This document shows, one piece after another, positions 35,936-44,750 of a DNA stretch of 64,000 nucleotides (positions are counted from its first letter, which is position 1; each line of letters starts with the position of its first letter). The translations under genes were made by a program, and so were the position numbers. The DNA comes from CAWUKV01 sp963923025. Its GTDB lineage: Bacteria > Cyanobacteriota > Cyanobacteriia > Phormidesmidales > Phormidesmidaceae. The notes under the pieces were generated by a model. It was not told the origin of the DNA, searched no databases, and saw only the letters and a program-made list of their open reading frames with translations. The stretch covers positions 1-64,000 of the forward strand of contig CAWUKV010000001.1 of NCBI GenBank assembly GCA_963923025.1, given 5' to 3'.

Positions 35936-37450
35936 ATGCCTTCTTGTCGACTCCAGCTACACATCACGGTCGCTGCAAGCCTGTGCATGGTGACTAGCGT
36001 AACCATGGCCCGTCCGGGTCATGCCCAGGTTATCGGGTTGGCGTTTGACTTGCCCAAAGTGGCAGAATCGGTGCCAACATCACCGGCTTCTGAACCGGCA
36101 TACCGGCCGCTGCCCATTCCGCCTGGCGCAACCCAGCCCCCGACACGAGGCCCTGACGCTGCCCGACAGAACCCCCGCGCTTATCAAAGCAAGGCCAGCC
36201 CAAGCGCAGCGTTAACTGCACATCTGCCACCGCCCCCCGGTGCCATTCCCGAGCCCCGCGTCCTCGCCCCACAGACGGCTCAAGCACCCGCACCACCGGC
36301 TGCCGCTCCTGCGCCCAAAGCATCCACTTCAGCCAACGACATTGCGCTTGGGTTCCCAGCTGGTGCATCCCCTCGAACAGCGGTGTATGCTGCTGCCAAA
36401 GATAATCCTCAGCCACCTGCCCCTGAGGCTCCGTCACCCACACATCCCAAGAACGCCACCCAGCCTGACGAGACCGACTGGATTTTTAACGGTGGATCAA
36501 ACTCCCTTGTGGCACGTGTGATTGGCAGTGCAGAGGGAACCCGGACACCCACGGGGGAGAGAACCCGCCACTTCAACGGTCACCGCGACCCCGGCAACGG
36601 GGTTTGGAATCTGGGAACGTTTTCCTACCAGCACGGTGCCGCTTCCCCCGAGGAAGCCGACGTCAAGCAGCTAGCGCGGCTAGCACGGCAAGAGGAAACA
36701 TTGGACAGAAAGGCCGAGCGCCTGGGGCTGCAGCTCACCTTGTTTGAGCGGCTCAACGCATTGGACCTGGCCAATCAATCTCCGGCCGCGGCCCTGAACC
36801 AGGGCGGCTATATTGATCGGCTGTATCAGGCACAGCAGGCTGGACGTACCGGTGATGAGGCCATCCTTTGGGCGAGAACGTATTCCTACATGAACCCCAA
36901 AACTCAACGCTGGAACGCCCCTGGCTTAGGTAACACATATCAGAGCATTCGCCGCGACCAAAACCGCAGGCTACGGGCCATTGCCAGTGCCCTGGACGCT
37001 TACCAAATTCAGCAGGCTATGGCGGATTCGACACCTACCCCAACTAATCCCTCGACAGCATCAGTGGCACAAACAGTGGAGACCGATCCAACCGCCACTC
37101 CAACTGAGATCGCAGACAAATCAGACAATACCGAAGCGTTTACTGCCCCCGGAAATGCCGTAGACAATCCCATCGCATTTGGTCTGTCATCTGCAACTCA
37201 AACTTCTGAACGCCCTGTGACCGAGCAGCCCAGTGCGACCCATACCAGTCCTACAAATATCAACCATCTAGACCGTGACGACGGTCAAACCATCTCACAA
37301 CCACCACCAGCCATTCGTCTTAGCACCTTGCAGAGCAGCGCTACTCCCCTAGAGCCCAGTCAGGTCGACAGACTGTTACGCAGCAGGGAAAACAACGATA
37401 CAACCCCTGGCGCTTTGGCGGCAACATCCTCACCTGCCCCTCAGGAATAG
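35936..37450 (+). CDS. Secreted cyanobacterial protein with conserved C-terminal domain, function unknown
   Basis: The 504-aa protein starts with a signal peptide (cleavage near RPGHAQV). Residues about 35-175 form a Pro/Ala-rich linker. A conserved domain lies at about 180-360 (NSLVARVIGSAEGTRTPTGE, HRDPGNGVWNLGTFSYQHG, LNALDLANQSPAAALNQGGY, WNAPGLGNTYQSIRRDQNRR). The tail is disordered. The conserved domain is familiar from other cyanobacterial secreted proteins, and the Glu in GSAEGTR could be catalytic as in lysozyme-like folds, but this is speculation. It follows the lipoprotein gene by 50 bp. Confidence 0.75.
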   Translation: MPSCRLQLHITVAASLCMVTSVTMARPGHAQVIGLAFDLPKVAESVPTSPASEPAYRPLPIPPGATQPPTRGPDAARQNPRAYQSKASPSAALTAHLPPPPGAIPEPRVLAPQTAQAPAPPAAAPAPKASTSANDIALGFPAGASPRTAVYAAAKDNPQPPAPEAPSPTHPKNATQPDETDWIFNGGSNSLVARVIGSAEGTRTPTGERTRHFNGHRDPGNGVWNLGTFSYQHGAASPEEADVKQLARLARQEETLDRKAERLGLQLTLFERLNALDLANQSPAAALNQGGYIDRLYQAQQAGRTGDEAILWARTYSYMNPKTQRWNAPGLGNTYQSIRRDQNRRLRAIASALDAYQIQQAMADSTPTPTNPSTASVAQTVETDPTATPTEIADKSDNTEAFTAPGNAVDNPIAFGLSSATQTSERPVTEQPSATHTSPTNINHLDRDDGQTISQPPPAIRLSTLQSSATPLEPSQVDRLLRSRENNDTTPGALAATSSPAPQE

Positions 37451-37598
37451 AACCCAGAGGCATCAAATTCGGTAGGAATTAGGTTGGATGACCGTGCTTC
37501 TCGTAGTCATTATTTTTGAATCAGGCTAAAGTGGAAACGAGTACGACTTGCTTATCCCAGCGGATAGTCGCAAGTCAACTCAGCTTTTACCTCGACCG

Positions 37599-38057
37599 AT
37601 GCCAGCCATGACCGCGCCATCACAGCCTGCAACCCAAACCTTAGAAGATGCGCTAAGCCAGTGTCAGCGCTTGGGCATGAGGCTGAGTAAGCAGCGGCGC
37701 GCCATTTTGAACTTGCTCTGGCAGTCTAAGGAGCACCTATCAGCCAAAGAGATCTATGACCGACTTAGCCAATCGGGCTGTGAAATTGGCCATACTTCGG
37801 TTTACCAAAACCTGGAGGCTCTGTCAGAAAAAGGCATTATCGAATGCCTTGAACGATCAGATGCCAGACTATATGGGCATCTCAGCACGCCCCACAGTCA
37901 CATTAACTGCGTCGATACTCAGCAGATTATTGATATTAACATCTGCCTACCAAAGTCCCTGATTCAAGAAATTGAAACTCAAGCAGGCGTCAAAATTGCA
38001 GACTACCGCATCGATTTCTATGCGACCCGCGACCCTCATGCCCCTTCTGAGCAGTAG
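37599..38057 (+). CDS. Fur-family transcriptional regulator (PerR-like)
   Basis: The 152-aa regulator has the Fur DNA-binding helix RLSKQRRAILNLLWQSKEHLSAKEIYDRL and the metal-binding region SVYQNLEALSEKGIIEC, RLYGHLSTPHSHINCVDT. The usual Cys-x-x-Cys structural zinc pair is reduced: HSHINC has only one Cys, with Thr at the second position. This resembles the cyanobacterial PerR/FurC branch, which responds to peroxide, better than Fur or Zur; I am unsure. TTG 37548 would add 17 residues; ATG 37599 or 37608 is preferred. It lies left of the dnaN gene in convergent orientation. Confidence 0.82.
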   Translation: MPAMTAPSQPATQTLEDALSQCQRLGMRLSKQRRAILNLLWQSKEHLSAKEIYDRLSQSGCEIGHTSVYQNLEALSEKGIIECLERSDARLYGHLSTPHSHINCVDTQQIIDINICLPKSLIQEIETQAGVKIADYRIDFYATRDPHAPSEQ

Positions 38058-38168
38058 CGCCAGCCCCCTGTTCAGAGCAAAATCGATACAGATAATTTAA
38101 ACCTCGGCCACGTCCAGAACTGGAGCTTTCCCTACCGGAAAACCTCCAGATTCTAACTGAGCCGTAGT

Positions 38169-38243
38169 CTAGTCATTCAGTACTTCTTTACTGAAAAGGA
38201 CCAACACTGCACCAAACACTATCGTCGCCAAAGCCAAATCCAT
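38169..38243 (-). CDS. Candidate 24-residue membrane protein with strong ribosome binding site
   Basis: On the minus strand GGAGGG (38250-38255) precedes ATG 38243 by 6 bp and opens a 24-codon frame to TAG at 38169. The peptide is almost entirely one hydrophobic helix (LALATIVFGAVLVLF) followed by SKEVLND. It lies between the Fur-family gene and dnaN. It resembles the tiny single-helix proteins of photosynthetic complexes in size, but I could not assign it to PetG/L/M/N, Psa or Psb subunits. The ribosome binding site is among the best in the window, which supports expression. Confidence 0.5.
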   Translation of the reverse strand: MDLALATIVFGAVLVLFSKEVLND

Positions 38244-38369
38244 CGATCACCCTCCGTTCATCTCTAAGAGACATACTCTCCTTTGCTAAGAGTACCCGTC
38301 TACCTGGACGAATCAAGGTTTAATCAATTCTTTTTGTTCTGAGCTTCACAGTAGGGCCAGCTGTGCTGC

Positions 38370-39494
38370 CTAGCTGCGAATCTGAACTGGCATGACGAGA
38401 TACGTCATCTGTAAGCCGCCCAGCGGCGTCAGAATAGAGGGCTCAGTTGCAGAGTTACACTGAATCTGAACTTCGCTGTTGGCAAAGCTTTTTAGACCGT
38501 CGAGCAGGTAGCGCACATTGAAAGCTACATCCAAATCGTCTCCTGTGATTTGGGCGGGGAGACGCTCCTGACCGCTGCCAACCTCCTGGGCTTCTACCGA
38601 TAGCAGCAGCTGCTGGTTCGCTTGGTCAATGGTCAGTTTGACAATGTCATTACGCTGTCCGGCCAGCACAGCAATCCGCTCTAAAGCCAAAACCAGCTGT
38701 TTACGATCTAACGTCAGCTGACGTTGAAACTGCCGAGGAATGAGCTGGCGGTAGTTAGGATACTGACCTTCTAGCAGACGCGAGGTGATCCGCTGGTCGC
38801 CCAACTCGAAAATAACCTGGGAGGGGTCAAATCTCAGCGCGACAGGCTCTGTTCCCTGGTACGCCTGCAATGTCCGCTCCAGCTCGCGTAGAGCCTTGCC
38901 GGGCACAGTTACGTCCATGTCAAACTTGCCGTTACCATCCACAGTTTGAACAACCGCGAGGCGGTGTCCATCTGTAGCCGCAAACTCTAAGGTTTCAGGC
39001 TCAGCGACTAGATGAACCCCCGTGAGCACCTGCTTAGTCTCGTCCCCGCTGGTCGCAAAGAGGGCCCCCCGCAGTCCATCCAATAACACCTCGGCCGATA
39101 CCTGAGCAGCCTGTCCCGATTCCACCATCGGCAAGTTGGGATAGTCAGTTGCAGCTAACCCACGCACCTGATACTCGCCAGAGGCACTTTTAAGGGTAAC
39201 GACCAGTTCATCGTCGTCTTCGGTCAGCTCTAGGTCTTCGTTAGGCAATTTGGAGACAATGTCGCTGAGCAGCTTGGCAGGGAGTGTCAGTGCACCCTCA
39301 GCACTCACCTGTGCTGGGAAACGGGTCTGGATTCCCAGGGTTTCGTCAAATCCCGTCAGCGTTACCTGCTGAGTATCTAAGCTGGTTTCGACCAGAACAT
39401 TCCCTAGGACAGGGCGACTCGGACGTGAAGGGACTGCCCGACTGACCAAAGAAAGATGGGTGCTGAGATCGTTCTGAGAACAGACGAATTGCAT
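38370..39494 (-). CDS. dnaN: DNA polymerase III beta subunit (sliding clamp)
   Basis: This 374-aa protein forms the ring-shaped clamp that tethers DNA polymerase III. It shows the three-domain pattern: N-terminal MQFVCSQNDLSTHLSLVSRAVPSRPS, middle LLDGLRGALFATSGDETKQVLTGV, the third domain LDRKQLVLALERIAVLAGQ and the C-terminal TPLGGLQMTYLVMPVQIRS. TTG 39503 is in frame, but ATG 39494 gives the conserved start. It lies on the same strand as dnaA with the putative origin between them. Confidence 0.96.
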   Translation of the reverse strand: MQFVCSQNDLSTHLSLVSRAVPSRPSRPVLGNVLVETSLDTQQVTLTGFDETLGIQTRFPAQVSAEGALTLPAKLLSDIVSKLPNEDLELTEDDDELVVTLKSASGEYQVRGLAATDYPNLPMVESGQAAQVSAEVLLDGLRGALFATSGDETKQVLTGVHLVAEPETLEFAATDGHRLAVVQTVDGNGKFDMDVTVPGKALRELERTLQAYQGTEPVALRFDPSQVIFELGDQRITSRLLEGQYPNYRQLIPRQFQRQLTLDRKQLVLALERIAVLAGQRNDIVKLTIDQANQQLLLSVEAQEVGSGQERLPAQITGDDLDVAFNVRYLLDGLKSFANSEVQIQCNSATEPSILTPLGGLQMTYLVMPVQIRS

Positions 39495-39597
39495 GGGTGA
39501 CAAGCAAGACTGAGCTAATGGATGCCAATCCTAGCACCCTGTTAGCCCGATGCAAACTGGTTTGAAACCGTCTTTCTGGTTAAACATCCTCTTCCCT

Positions 39598-39890
39598 TTC
39601 TAATCTTTTTAAACTTATATAAGTAGTAGTAGTAGGGCTTGGGGAAACTGTGGATAAGTTGGCAGGCTTCCCACCCAATCAGCATTGTCGGTGAATTTAC
39701 TCTGTGGAAAAGTTGTGGAGAACTAACAGGGTATTCCACAAGTCCAACAAGGGCCTGACTTTTTTCCCCATCGTCACCACGGTTTTCCCCCGACTCTGAA
39801 CACGTTTTCCACAGAAAATCACAGGTTTTCCACAGAAAAAATAGATCAAATGTTCTGTTAAATTACCATAATTCTTTACATTTATCGGAG
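39598..39890. other. Probable chromosomal origin (oriC): DnaA-box cluster and AT-rich DNA
   Basis: Between dnaN and dnaA lie one perfect DnaA box TGTGGATAA at 39649-39657, TGTGGAAAA at 39703-39711, a weaker TGTGGAGAA at 39714-39722, TATTCCACA at 39732-39740, and TTTTCCACA at 39805-39813 and 39826-39834. AT-rich segments flank the cluster at about 39598-39630 and 39840-39890 and are candidates for unwinding. The dnaA-oriC-dnaN arrangement is the ancestral bacterial one. Origin activity itself is inferred. Confidence 0.82.
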
Positions 39891-40003
39891 CGCGGCGTCA
39901 TTGGGCCGGTCTTTATCAGTGAATATGGCAGGCCGTGTCTATGACGGTATAAATGACGGTCAATTGCGATGTTCGTAGACTAGAGCCGAAGCTCTGCTGA
40001 CGT

Positions 40004-40031
40004 TAAGGAGTGGGTCATAAGGAGTGGGTCA
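40004..40031. repeat. 14-bp perfect tandem duplication next to oriC
   Basis: TAAGGAGTGGGTCA occurs at 40004-40017 and again at 40018-40031. It is intergenic. Confidence 0.9.
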
Positions 40032-40121
40032 GCTGCAAAGCCTCCGAATAGTCGCTCCGAACAGGCGTCAGGACGGCTAGCAGCCAGCAATATGGAGCCA
40101 GCATCGTAGGTTACAGCCAGT

Positions 40122-40206
40122 GCCAGATCCGTTAGGACACCCAGTATAGTGATTTCACCTGGCAGAGAATGAAAGGGCGTTGCAGCCTTGTCCTAACGGA
40201 TCTGGC
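40122..40206. repeat. 18-bp perfect inverted repeat bracketing 49 bp, next to oriC
   Basis: GCCAGATCCGTTAGGACA (40122-40139) is the exact reverse complement of TGTCCTAACGGATCTGGC (40189-40206). The 49-bp interior is not itself repetitive. The structure resembles a tiny MITE-like element, a strong RNA stem, or a protein-binding site. It sits about 300 bp from the DnaA-box cluster. Confidence 0.88.
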
Positions 40207-40260
40207 GGCTGCTATGGGACGCTGAGGATGACTTTCAATCTGCTAGTAAGCCGGATAGCC

Positions 40261-40293
40261 ACAGCCCCCACCTCCAAGGGAAGTAGGGGCTGT
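40261..40293 (-). terminator. Hairpin downstream of dnaA
   Basis: ACAGCCCC (40261-40268) pairs with GGGGCTGT (40286-40293) about 27 bp beyond the dnaA stop. There is no T-run, so it is a possible rather than proven terminator. Confidence 0.45.
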
Positions 40294-40319
40294 AAGAAGG
40301 CTTAGGGAAGTGACAAGAG

Positions 40320-41696
40320 CTAACGGCTTTGGCTGCTAAGGTTGATGCGATCGCTAATCTGCCGAATGGTTTGGGACAGGCTGAGGTCTTGCTTGATTTT
40401 CTGGGAGATCTTATCGCAGCTGTACATGACCGTCGTGTGGTCCTTCCCGCCGAAGACTTCACCGATTTTCGGCAGGCTGAGGTCGGTATGCTGCCGCATT
40501 AGGTACATGCCCACCTGCCGGGCCTGGGAGATTTCTCGGCGGCGGGAGTTCCCCTTGATATCGTCAATGGGAATACCAAAGGTTTCGGCAACAGCACCAA
40601 TGACCGACTGAGGAGACGCCTCAATTTTTTCTGTGGGTGAGTTGAGGACGGGCGTCAGGTTAGCTATCGTCATCGGTAACCCAGAGATAGATGTATAGGC
40701 AATCGCTCGAATGAGCGCCCCTTCCAGTTCTCTAATGTTAGAGGTGTAGTTGGCGGCAATGTATTCGATCACCTCGCGATCAAGCTGGACATTTTCATAC
40801 TCGGCCTTCTTTTGCAGAATGGCGATTCGGGTTTCGTAGTCGGGGGATTGAATATCGGCAATCAGCCCCATCGAAAAGCGTGAACACAGCCGCTCTTGCA
40901 GGCGAGGAATTTGATTGGGGGGGCGATCTGAGGCCAGGACAATCTGCTTGCCCGCCTCGTGCAACGTGTTGAAGGTATGGAAGAACTCCTCTTGGGTGTA
41001 CTCTTTGCCTTCAATAAACTGGATGTCGTCTACCAGTAGGACATCTACCGCTCGGTACTGCTCCCGAAACTTTTGCATACTGTCACGACGGATGGCCGTA
41101 ATCAGATCGTTGGTGAACTGCTCGGTGGAGACGTAGGCAACTCGAGCGTTGGGGTTAATTTCTAAGCGGTAGTGGCCAATGGCCTGCATCAGGTGTGTTT
41201 TGCCGAGTCCGACGCCGCCACAGACAAACAGCGGGTTGAACTCTCGCCCCGGCGCTTCTGCCACGGCTAGTGCCGCAGCGTGGGCCATGCGATTGTTAGC
41301 ACCGACCACAAACCGGGAAAATACGGCCTTGGGATTGAGGTCCGGCCCCTTATTACGCCAACTGCTATTCGCCGTGGGCTCGGGTTGGGGCGGCGGGGAG
41401 GATGGCGAAGGCCAGCTAATTTCTGCGCTGCCGTTGCCCCCTGGTTCGAGGTCTTTGACGGTGACCACGATCTCTACCGAGTGCCCCATGACATCGGTCG
41501 CTACCTCGGTCAGCGTTTGCATGTAATGCTTTTGCAGCCAGTTCCGAGCGAACGGATTAGGCGTAGAGAGCGTGATGCGCGAATCGGTTAACTCCTCGAC
41601 TTGGGCTGGCTTGATCCAAGTTTCAAAAGTTGGACCACTCAGGTGACCCTGCAAACGCTCAAGCACCTGATTCCAAACCCCTGTCGATTGGTCCAC
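40320..41696 (-). CDS. dnaA: Chromosomal replication initiator DnaA
   Basis: The 458-aa AAA+ protein binds DnaA boxes and melts the origin. Its N-terminal domain I (about 1-85) is followed by a Pro/Ser linker, then domain III with Walker A GGVGLGKTHLMQ, Walker B VLLVDDIQFIEGKE, and domain IV with the box-binding signature GKDHTTVMYSCDKI. Start is GTG 41696, supported by GGAGG 7 bp upstream on the minus strand. It is divergent from def and lies beside the putative oriC, followed by dnaN on the same strand. Confidence 0.97.
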   Translation of the reverse strand: MDQSTGVWNQVLERLQGHLSGPTFETWIKPAQVEELTDSRITLSTPNPFARNWLQKHYMQTLTEVATDVMGHSVEIVVTVKDLEPGGNGSAEISWPSPSSPPPQPEPTANSSWRNKGPDLNPKAVFSRFVVGANNRMAHAAALAVAEAPGREFNPLFVCGGVGLGKTHLMQAIGHYRLEINPNARVAYVSTEQFTNDLITAIRRDSMQKFREQYRAVDVLLVDDIQFIEGKEYTQEEFFHTFNTLHEAGKQIVLASDRPPNQIPRLQERLCSRFSMGLIADIQSPDYETRIAILQKKAEYENVQLDREVIEYIAANYTSNIRELEGALIRAIAYTSISGLPMTIANLTPVLNSPTEKIEASPQSVIGAVAETFGIPIDDIKGNSRRREISQARQVGMYLMRQHTDLSLPKIGEVFGGKDHTTVMYSCDKISQKIKQDLSLSQTIRQISDRINLSSQSR

Positions 41697-42317
41697 AACT
41701 TAACCTCCGTTAACCCCTGCTGCAATGGACGATGTTCAGTGAGTATTTCTGATAAGCGACCTTAATGCTAAGCGACTCTTCCGGCACGCGCCGAAGGGAA
41801 CGCCGTATTATGCATTAACCGATACAAATCTTAAGCGCCGCCCACTGTCGGCCTGTCTGTAAGTTTTACTAGGCTACTAGATGTAGCGTTATGTGACTGT
41901 CCGCAGTCTAGATATGAGTGGGTCGTAGACCTGATGATCCCAGATTTGAAGCTGCGACACTGGAGATGCGGACCTGTTGCCATGGTTGGTCGTCATGACC
42001 ATTAGGCAGATGAAGTTTTTCAACTAATCTGTCGTTAAGTTGCAATGACAAAACGGTGACAGCGTTAGTTTGAGCTAGCAGTTCATTGCTTTGGGCGCGT
42101 TAGTGAATGAATTTGTTTAACGTTCGTTGAAGATACGCTATAGACCCAGATCGATAAAGTGACTTAAGCAACAACAGAGTGCTGTCTTTTGTGTACTTCT
42201 GTCGATTTGTATCTTAGACAATACGGTAACTCAAGGCTCAGGCGCATCAGATAAAGATAAAGTTTAAACATTCCGCAGCGTTAGTTGAACACAACGCAGC
42301 CGGTTAATGAGGCAGCA
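41697..42317. other. Divergent dnaA/def promoter region
   Basis: About 590-620 bp between dnaA and def. The GGAGG for dnaA is at 41704-41708 on the minus strand. No further DnaA-like boxes are obvious to me here. No RNA gene is evident. Confidence 0.5.
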
Positions 42318-42869
42318 ATGGTTGGAGGGGTTATGACAGAAAAAAATCCTGTTCTACAGCTGGGGCATCGTGATTTACGGCTGCGATCGCAGCTCGTCAC
42401 CGACCCTACCGATCCCGGTATTCAATCTGTGATTGCAAGGCTGATAGCCATTGTTGATGCTCGGGCGGGTGTGGGCATTGCAGCACCCCAAATCGGGGTT
42501 TCACAGCGGTTATTCATTGTGGCTTCCCACCCCAACGAACGCTACCCAGACGCACCGAGGATGACGCCGACAGCGATGATCAATCCCGTCATTACAGCGG
42601 TGTCGGAGGACAACCTGCTGGGCTGGGAGGGGTGCTTGAGCGTGCCGGGTTGGCGGGGGCAGGTGCCCCGAACCCGGCAGGTAGAGGTGGTGTATCTAGA
42701 TATAAAGGGCCACGAGCAGCGCCGCGTGTTTACAGACTTCATTGCGCGAATTATTCAGCACGAGTACGATCACCTCAACGGCACCCTGTTTCTAGACCGA
42801 GTGCAGCATACCCACCATCTGCTGTCCGAAGCCGATTATTGGGTTCGGCAGCATCCTGTTGCATCCTAG
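42318..42869 (+). CDS. def: Peptide deformylase
   Basis: This metalloenzyme removes the N-formyl group from nascent proteins. The three family motifs are intact: GIAAPQIG (about 54-61), EGCLSVPG (about 100-107) and QHEYDHLNG (about 144-152), giving the metal ligands Cys, His, His and the catalytic Glu. The 183-aa length is typical. Starts at TTG 42285, ATG 42318 and ATG 42333 are all in frame and the choice is uncertain. It is divergent from dnaA. Confidence 0.94.
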   Translation: MVGGVMTEKNPVLQLGHRDLRLRSQLVTDPTDPGIQSVIARLIAIVDARAGVGIAAPQIGVSQRLFIVASHPNERYPDAPRMTPTAMINPVITAVSEDNLLGWEGCLSVPGWRGQVPRTRQVEVVYLDIKGHEQRRVFTDFIARIIQHEYDHLNGTLFLDRVQHTHHLLSEADYWVRQHPVAS

Positions 42870-42985
42870 GGAGGAACGACCTGATCTTGGTCTAGGCTTG
42901 GACCAGGCTTGGGTGGCTCAGTGTGAGTAGACCAGGACGGCAAGATATGATGCTATGAGTTCGTTATCCACCTCCGCCTGCTGCC

Positions 42986-44743
42986 ATGCTCTCAACGATT
43001 GAAGATCTAAAGGCTCGATTGCAGGCCGCGCTGGCGGCAGCGTTTGGCGATGAGTTTGCCAATACCGATCCGGTGCTGGTGCCGACTAACAATCCGAAGT
43101 TTGGCGACTACCAGGCCAATGTGGCGATGTCGCTGGCCAAGCCGCTGAAAAATAAGCCGCGTGCGATCGCAACCCAAATCGTTGAACAGCTCGATGTCGC
43201 TGACCTGTGTGAACCACCAGAGATTGCTGGGCCAGGCTTCATCAACCTTAAGTTCAATTCCGCGTTTTTAGAAGCTCAGCTCCAGGCGGTTTATGCCGAA
43301 GATCGCCTCGGCGTTGCAACTGCCAAGCAGCCGCAAAAGGTGATTGTCGATTTTTCGAGCCCTAACATTGCCAAAGAAATGCACGTGGGGCATCTGCGCT
43401 CCACCATCATTGGCGACAGCATTGCCCGTGTCCTAGAGTTTGTAGGGCATGACGTGTTGCGCTTGAATCATGTAGGCGACTGGGGCACCCAGTTTGGCAT
43501 GCTGATTACTCATCTGCGAGAGGTTTGTCCCGAAGCGACGCAGCCCAACTCCACAGTTGACATTGGCGATCTGGTGGCGTTTTACAAGCAGGCTAAAAAG
43601 CGCTTTGACGACGATGACAACTTTAAGCAAACCTCGCGGGATGCCGTGGTCGCGCTACAGTCGGGCGAGCCGGAAGCAAAGCAGGCTTGGCTCGCCCTAT
43701 GCGAACAGTCGCGCAAAGCGTTTCAAGAAATTTACGACCGGCTAGATATTGACACCACAGAACGGGGGGAGTCCTTCTACAATCCACTGCTGCCGGATGT
43801 GGTTAAAGATTTAGAGACACTGGGTCTACTCGAAGAAGACCAGGGGGCTAAAGTTGTTTTTCTAGAAGGCTTCACGAACAAAGACGGCGACCCACAACCG
43901 CTGATCATTCAAAAGTCCAACGGTGGCTATAACTATGCAACAACAGACCTGGCTGCCATTCGCTATCGCACTCAGCAGGACGGCGTCGAGCGTGGTCTGT
44001 ACATTACAGATTCAGGGCAGGCCACCCATTTTGCCCAGGTGTTTCAAGTAGCAGGCCGGGCCGGGTGGATTCCCAACAATGTGGAGCTGACCCACGTGCC
44101 TTTTGGGCTGGTCAAAGGTGAGGACGGTAAGAAGTTCAAGACACGGTCTGGCGAGACCGTGAAGCTGCAGGATCTGTTGGATGAAGCAGTAGCCCGGTCG
44201 CGCGCTGACTTGGAATCCCGCCTGCAGGCGGAAGATCGCACCGAGTCTGAAACGTTTATTCAAACCGTGGCGGAAACGGTGGGCATTGGCGCAGTCAAGT
44301 ATGCCGACCTGAGCCAGAACCGTACGAGCGACTACGTCTTCAGCTTCGATAAGATGCTGGCACTACAGGGCAATACGGCCCCGTATATGCTCTATGCCTA
44401 CGCGCGAGTGCAGGGCATCAGTCGTAAGGGGGCGATCGATTTTGAGAACCTTGGTGCTGATGCGCAGATTCACTTAGAAGAAGAGACTGAGCTGGTGTTG
44501 GCTCGCCATCTGTTACAGCTCGACGAAACCATTGACGAGGTTGCGCAGGATCTGTTGCCCAACCGGCTGTGTCAGTACCTGTTTGAGCTCAGCCAGAAGT
44601 TCAACCAGTTCTATGACCGCTGTTCGGTACTCCAGGCCGAAGAACCCCAACGCACGTCACGGCTGATGCTGTGTGACCTGACGGCACGTACCCTGAAGCT
44701 GGGGCTGTCGCTGCTGGGCATTCAGGTACTAGACCGGATGTAG
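42986..44743 (+). CDS. argS: Arginyl-tRNA synthetase
   Basis: This 585-aa class I synthetase charges tRNA-Arg. It has the N-terminal Add domain (about 1-110), the HIGH motif in EMHVGHLRSTIIGDSIARV, the region KFKTRSGETVKLQDLL replacing KMSKS as in other ArgRS, and an anticodon-binding helical domain (RLCQYLFELSQKFNQFYDRCSVL). Start ATG 42986 (MLSTIEDLKARL) is well placed. A short ORF follows after 7 bp, which may be translationally linked. Confidence 0.97.
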   Translation: MLSTIEDLKARLQAALAAAFGDEFANTDPVLVPTNNPKFGDYQANVAMSLAKPLKNKPRAIATQIVEQLDVADLCEPPEIAGPGFINLKFNSAFLEAQLQAVYAEDRLGVATAKQPQKVIVDFSSPNIAKEMHVGHLRSTIIGDSIARVLEFVGHDVLRLNHVGDWGTQFGMLITHLREVCPEATQPNSTVDIGDLVAFYKQAKKRFDDDDNFKQTSRDAVVALQSGEPEAKQAWLALCEQSRKAFQEIYDRLDIDTTERGESFYNPLLPDVVKDLETLGLLEEDQGAKVVFLEGFTNKDGDPQPLIIQKSNGGYNYATTDLAAIRYRTQQDGVERGLYITDSGQATHFAQVFQVAGRAGWIPNNVELTHVPFGLVKGEDGKKFKTRSGETVKLQDLLDEAVARSRADLESRLQAEDRTESETFIQTVAETVGIGAVKYADLSQNRTSDYVFSFDKMLALQGNTAPYMLYAYARVQGISRKGAIDFENLGADAQIHLEEETELVLARHLLQLDETIDEVAQDLLPNRLCQYLFELSQKFNQFYDRCSVLQAEEPQRTSRLMLCDLTARTLKLGLSLLGIQVLDRM

Positions 44744-44750
44744 TGAGCGG

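Larger units (their letters stand above)
39891..40319. other. Noncoding DNA between the DnaA-box cluster and dnaA
   Basis: About 430 bp holding a 14-bp tandem duplication, the 18-bp inverted repeat at 40122-40206, and a hairpin near the dnaA stop. No ORF is supported. Confidence 0.5.

Noticed and set aside
39542..39739. 65-codon minus-strand frame inside the origin region
   Set aside because: It overlaps DnaA boxes and is AT-rich, and the product has no family character.
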